DNA of 64,000 bases from contig JALHJR010000006.1 of NCBI GenBank assembly GCA_022840405.1, positions 1 through 64,000 on the forward strand, read 5' to 3'. Each line of letters starts with the position of its first letter. Positions within the stretch are counted from its first letter, which is position 1. Below, piece after piece: positions 62,628 to 64,000 of the stretch. The stretch comes from Tepidanaerobacter acetatoxydans_A. GTDB lineage: Bacteria > Bacillota > Thermosediminibacteria > Thermosediminibacterales > Tepidanaerobacteraceae. A model generated the notes under the pieces. That model worked only from the letters and a program-made list of their open reading frames with translations, did not search any database and had not been told where the DNA came from. A program made the translations under genes and the position numbers.

Positions 62628-63800
62628 TCAACAAATATTAACAGCAAATTCAATCCTTTCCAAGGCAGATTTTAAGATATTCCTCGGACATGCAATATTC
62701 ATTCTTACAAATCCAGCTCCGTTCTCACCATACATTCGTCCATCATTTACAGCTATTTTAGCTTTTTGCACTAAAAAATTATTTAACTGCGAACTATCTA
62801 CTTTTATATTCCGTAAATCCAACCAGACCAAATAAGCAAATTCAGGCTCTATCACATTGATATTCGGAATTCTATCCTTGATAAAGCATTTCATATATTG
62901 CAAGTTTTCGTTAATATATTTCGTAACATTATTCAACCACTCTTCACTTTCTTCATAAGCAGCTTCTGTCGCAATTACACTAAAAATAGTTCCTCTTTTC
63001 AAATGCAGCGATTCAATAAAACTATCATATGCATCAAACAAATTTTTATTCGGAATAATCATATATGCTGTGTGTATACCCGCTAAATTAAACGGCTTAC
63101 TTAGCGAATTACAGGTAATACAATTTTGCGCAAAATCTTCACAAATTGATGCATAGGGGGTATATTCAATGTTGGGATATGTTAGGTCTGCATAAGCTTG
63201 ATCGCAAATTACAATTACATTGTGCTTCAAGCATATCCTACCCAATTCCGTCAGTTCTGACCTTGTCCATACACGGCCGACCGGATTATGCGGATTTGAG
63301 ATAATTAACATTTTTGTTTTAGGATCTTGCGCTTTCTTTTCCAAGTCTAAAAAATCCATATAGTATTTTTGTTCCTTAAAAATCAATGGATTAGTTACGA
63401 CTTTTCTTTCGCTTTTCTTGATTATATTGGAAAAATTATCATAAACTGGTGGCTGAATAATAATATTATCTCCTGGTTGAGTAAGTGCTCGAATAGCAAA
63501 TCCAATTGATGGAATAATGCGAGAAGCAACACCTATCCATTCTCTTTTAATTTCCCAATTATATCTTTTTCTCATCCAATTTATTATTGAATTGTAATAG
63601 GTCTCAGGTCTCCTAATATTTCCATAAACTCCAAATTCGACAACTTCCATAAGTCTATCTATCACAGGTTGCGGAGCTTTAAAATCCATATCGGCTACCC
63701 ATAGCGGAATTAAGTCCTCGCTACCGAACTTCTCCTTAAGACCATACCACTTTTCAGAACTATACTGTTTTGCATTATCTACGTAGTCAAATTCATACAT
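62628..63800 (-). CDS. MalY/PatB-type PLP aminotransferase, putative cystathionine beta-lyase
   Basis: A 390-residue fold-type I PLP enzyme of the MalY/PatB group. Motifs: LWVADMDFKAPQPVIDRLM (~33-51), ISNPHNPVGRVW (~168-179), D200 in VIVICDQAYAD, and the Schiff-base lysine K235 in CNSLSKPFNLAG. Members cleave the C-S bond of cystathionine or similar thioethers; MalY also regulates maltose genes in E. coli. ATG 63800 follows CAGAGG. It precedes the DgaE-like gene on the same strand, which may point to amino-acid breakdown rather than methionine synthesis. Confidence 0.88.
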   Translation of the reverse strand: MYEFDYVDNAKQYSSEKWYGLKEKFGSEDLIPLWVADMDFKAPQPVIDRLMEVVEFGVYGNIRRPETYYNSIINWMRKRYNWEIKREWIGVASRIIPSIGFAIRALTQPGDNIIIQPPVYDNFSNIIKKSERKVVTNPLIFKEQKYYMDFLDLEKKAQDPKTKMLIISNPHNPVGRVWTRSELTELGRICLKHNVIVICDQAYADLTYPNIEYTPYASICEDFAQNCITCNSLSKPFNLAGIHTAYMIIPNKNLFDAYDSFIESLHLKRGTIFSVIATEAAYEESEEWLNNVTKYINENLQYMKCFIKDRIPNINVIEPEFAYLVWLDLRNIKVDSSQLNNFLVQKAKIAVNDGRMYGENGAGFVRMNIACPRNILKSALERIEFAVNIC

Positions 63801-63875
63801 AATTTTAAAACCTCTGCTTTCATTAACAATGTTATAGTCTTTTAAGTTACATCTTAGCCAAGTTAATTATAATTT

Positions 63876-63982
63876 ACGACGCAAAAACCTTTATTCTTTA
63901 GCGTAAAATTAATAATGTCCTTTTTATAGAGCAAGCAATACATAAATATTTTATGGAAAAACTAACTTTTTACAGTGGAATC
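63876..63982 (+). repeat. Divergent MITE-like element E (107 bp)
   Basis: The right end AAAACTAACTTTTTACAG then TGGAATC resembles the right end of copy B (AAAATTAACTTTCTACGG then TAGAATC). The left end GCAAAAACCTTTATTCT resembles GTAAAAACCCTGTTTTCT. Flanked on both sides by AATTATAATTT (63865-63875, 63983-63993), an 11-bp direct repeat. The middle differs from the 117-bp family. Confidence 0.55.
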
Positions 63983-64000
63983 AATTATAATTTCACATTG

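Noticed and set aside
1..64000. CRISPR arrays, tRNA or rRNA genes, prophage, replication origin
   Set aside because: No regularly spaced repeats, no tRNA-like CCA cloverleaf, no rRNA sequence, no phage genes and no DnaA-box clusters were recognised by eye; short or degenerate cases could be missed.

Overview
The window looks like a chromosomal segment of an anaerobic, low-GC, Gram-positive bacterium of the class Clostridia, perhaps close to the Thermoanaerobacterales. This placement is inferred. It rests on the AT-rich sequence, strong AGGAGG-type ribosome binding sites with frequent TTG starts, a T-box leader, a cobalamin riboswitch, a remnant of a membrane pyrophosphatase, a CsaB-type secondary cell wall polymer operon, and the order ftsE-ftsX-M23-ctp-PDZ ... 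uvrB-uvrA. No rRNA, tRNA, CRISPR array or intact prophage was seen.

Layout. (1) 1-9.6 kb: uvrA (cut by the window edge), uvrB, a small unknown protein and an Asp/Glu racemase-like protein, then the division and wall-remodelling operon ftsE-ftsX-M23 peptidase-carboxy-terminal protease-PDZ membrane protein. (2) 9.9-11.7 kb: an NSS-family sodium symporter behind a complete T-box leader whose specifier reads as TAT (Tyr). (3) 11.7-17.4 kb: a three-gene glycan operon (GT4; an alpha/alpha-barrel protein; a 1179-residue protein with an N-terminal glycosyltransferase and a C-terminal GH130 phosphorylase-like domain). (4) 17.6-22.7 kb: small unknown genes, a 102-nt extended hairpin, and a NIF3-like/amidohydrolase/Gate-domain transporter cluster. 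(5) 22.9-34.4 kb: one long minus-strand run with split transketolase, YitT, TagA, CsaB, O-antigen ligase-like, two GT4 enzymes, DUF4330, a secreted protein and a UbiB kinase; most of it suits synthesis of a pyruvylated secondary wall polymer. (6) 34.5-42.1 kb: a cobalamin riboswitch with cobA, then a LacI-regulated TRAP transporter plus nagB-like and nagA (amino-sugar uptake and use).

(7) 42.1-46.7 kb is a zone of decay: a 117-bp MITE, an IS3 element with an internally deleted transposase, a membrane pyrophosphatase gene with about 400 codons missing in frame, an asparagine synthetase-like gene whose catalytic Cys is Ser, and an ISLre2 fragment. (8) 46.7-57.4 kb: fructose-bisphosphate aldolase, M1 aminopeptidase, L,D-transpeptidase, gltX, the nickel-pincer cofactor genes larE-larB-larC, and recD2. 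(9) 57.6-64 kb: a GH18 protein, a membrane diguanylate cyclase with an unusual leader region, a DgaE-like PLP enzyme, and a MalY/PatB-type beta-lyase.

The most notable items are the unexplained ones: a MITE family (three near-identical 117-bp copies with TIRs and 6-bp target duplications, plus two divergent relatives), the in-frame deleted HppA, the GT-GH130 fusion operon, the Cys-less AsnB-like protein, the 102-nt hairpin, and paired LacI operators flanking lacI.
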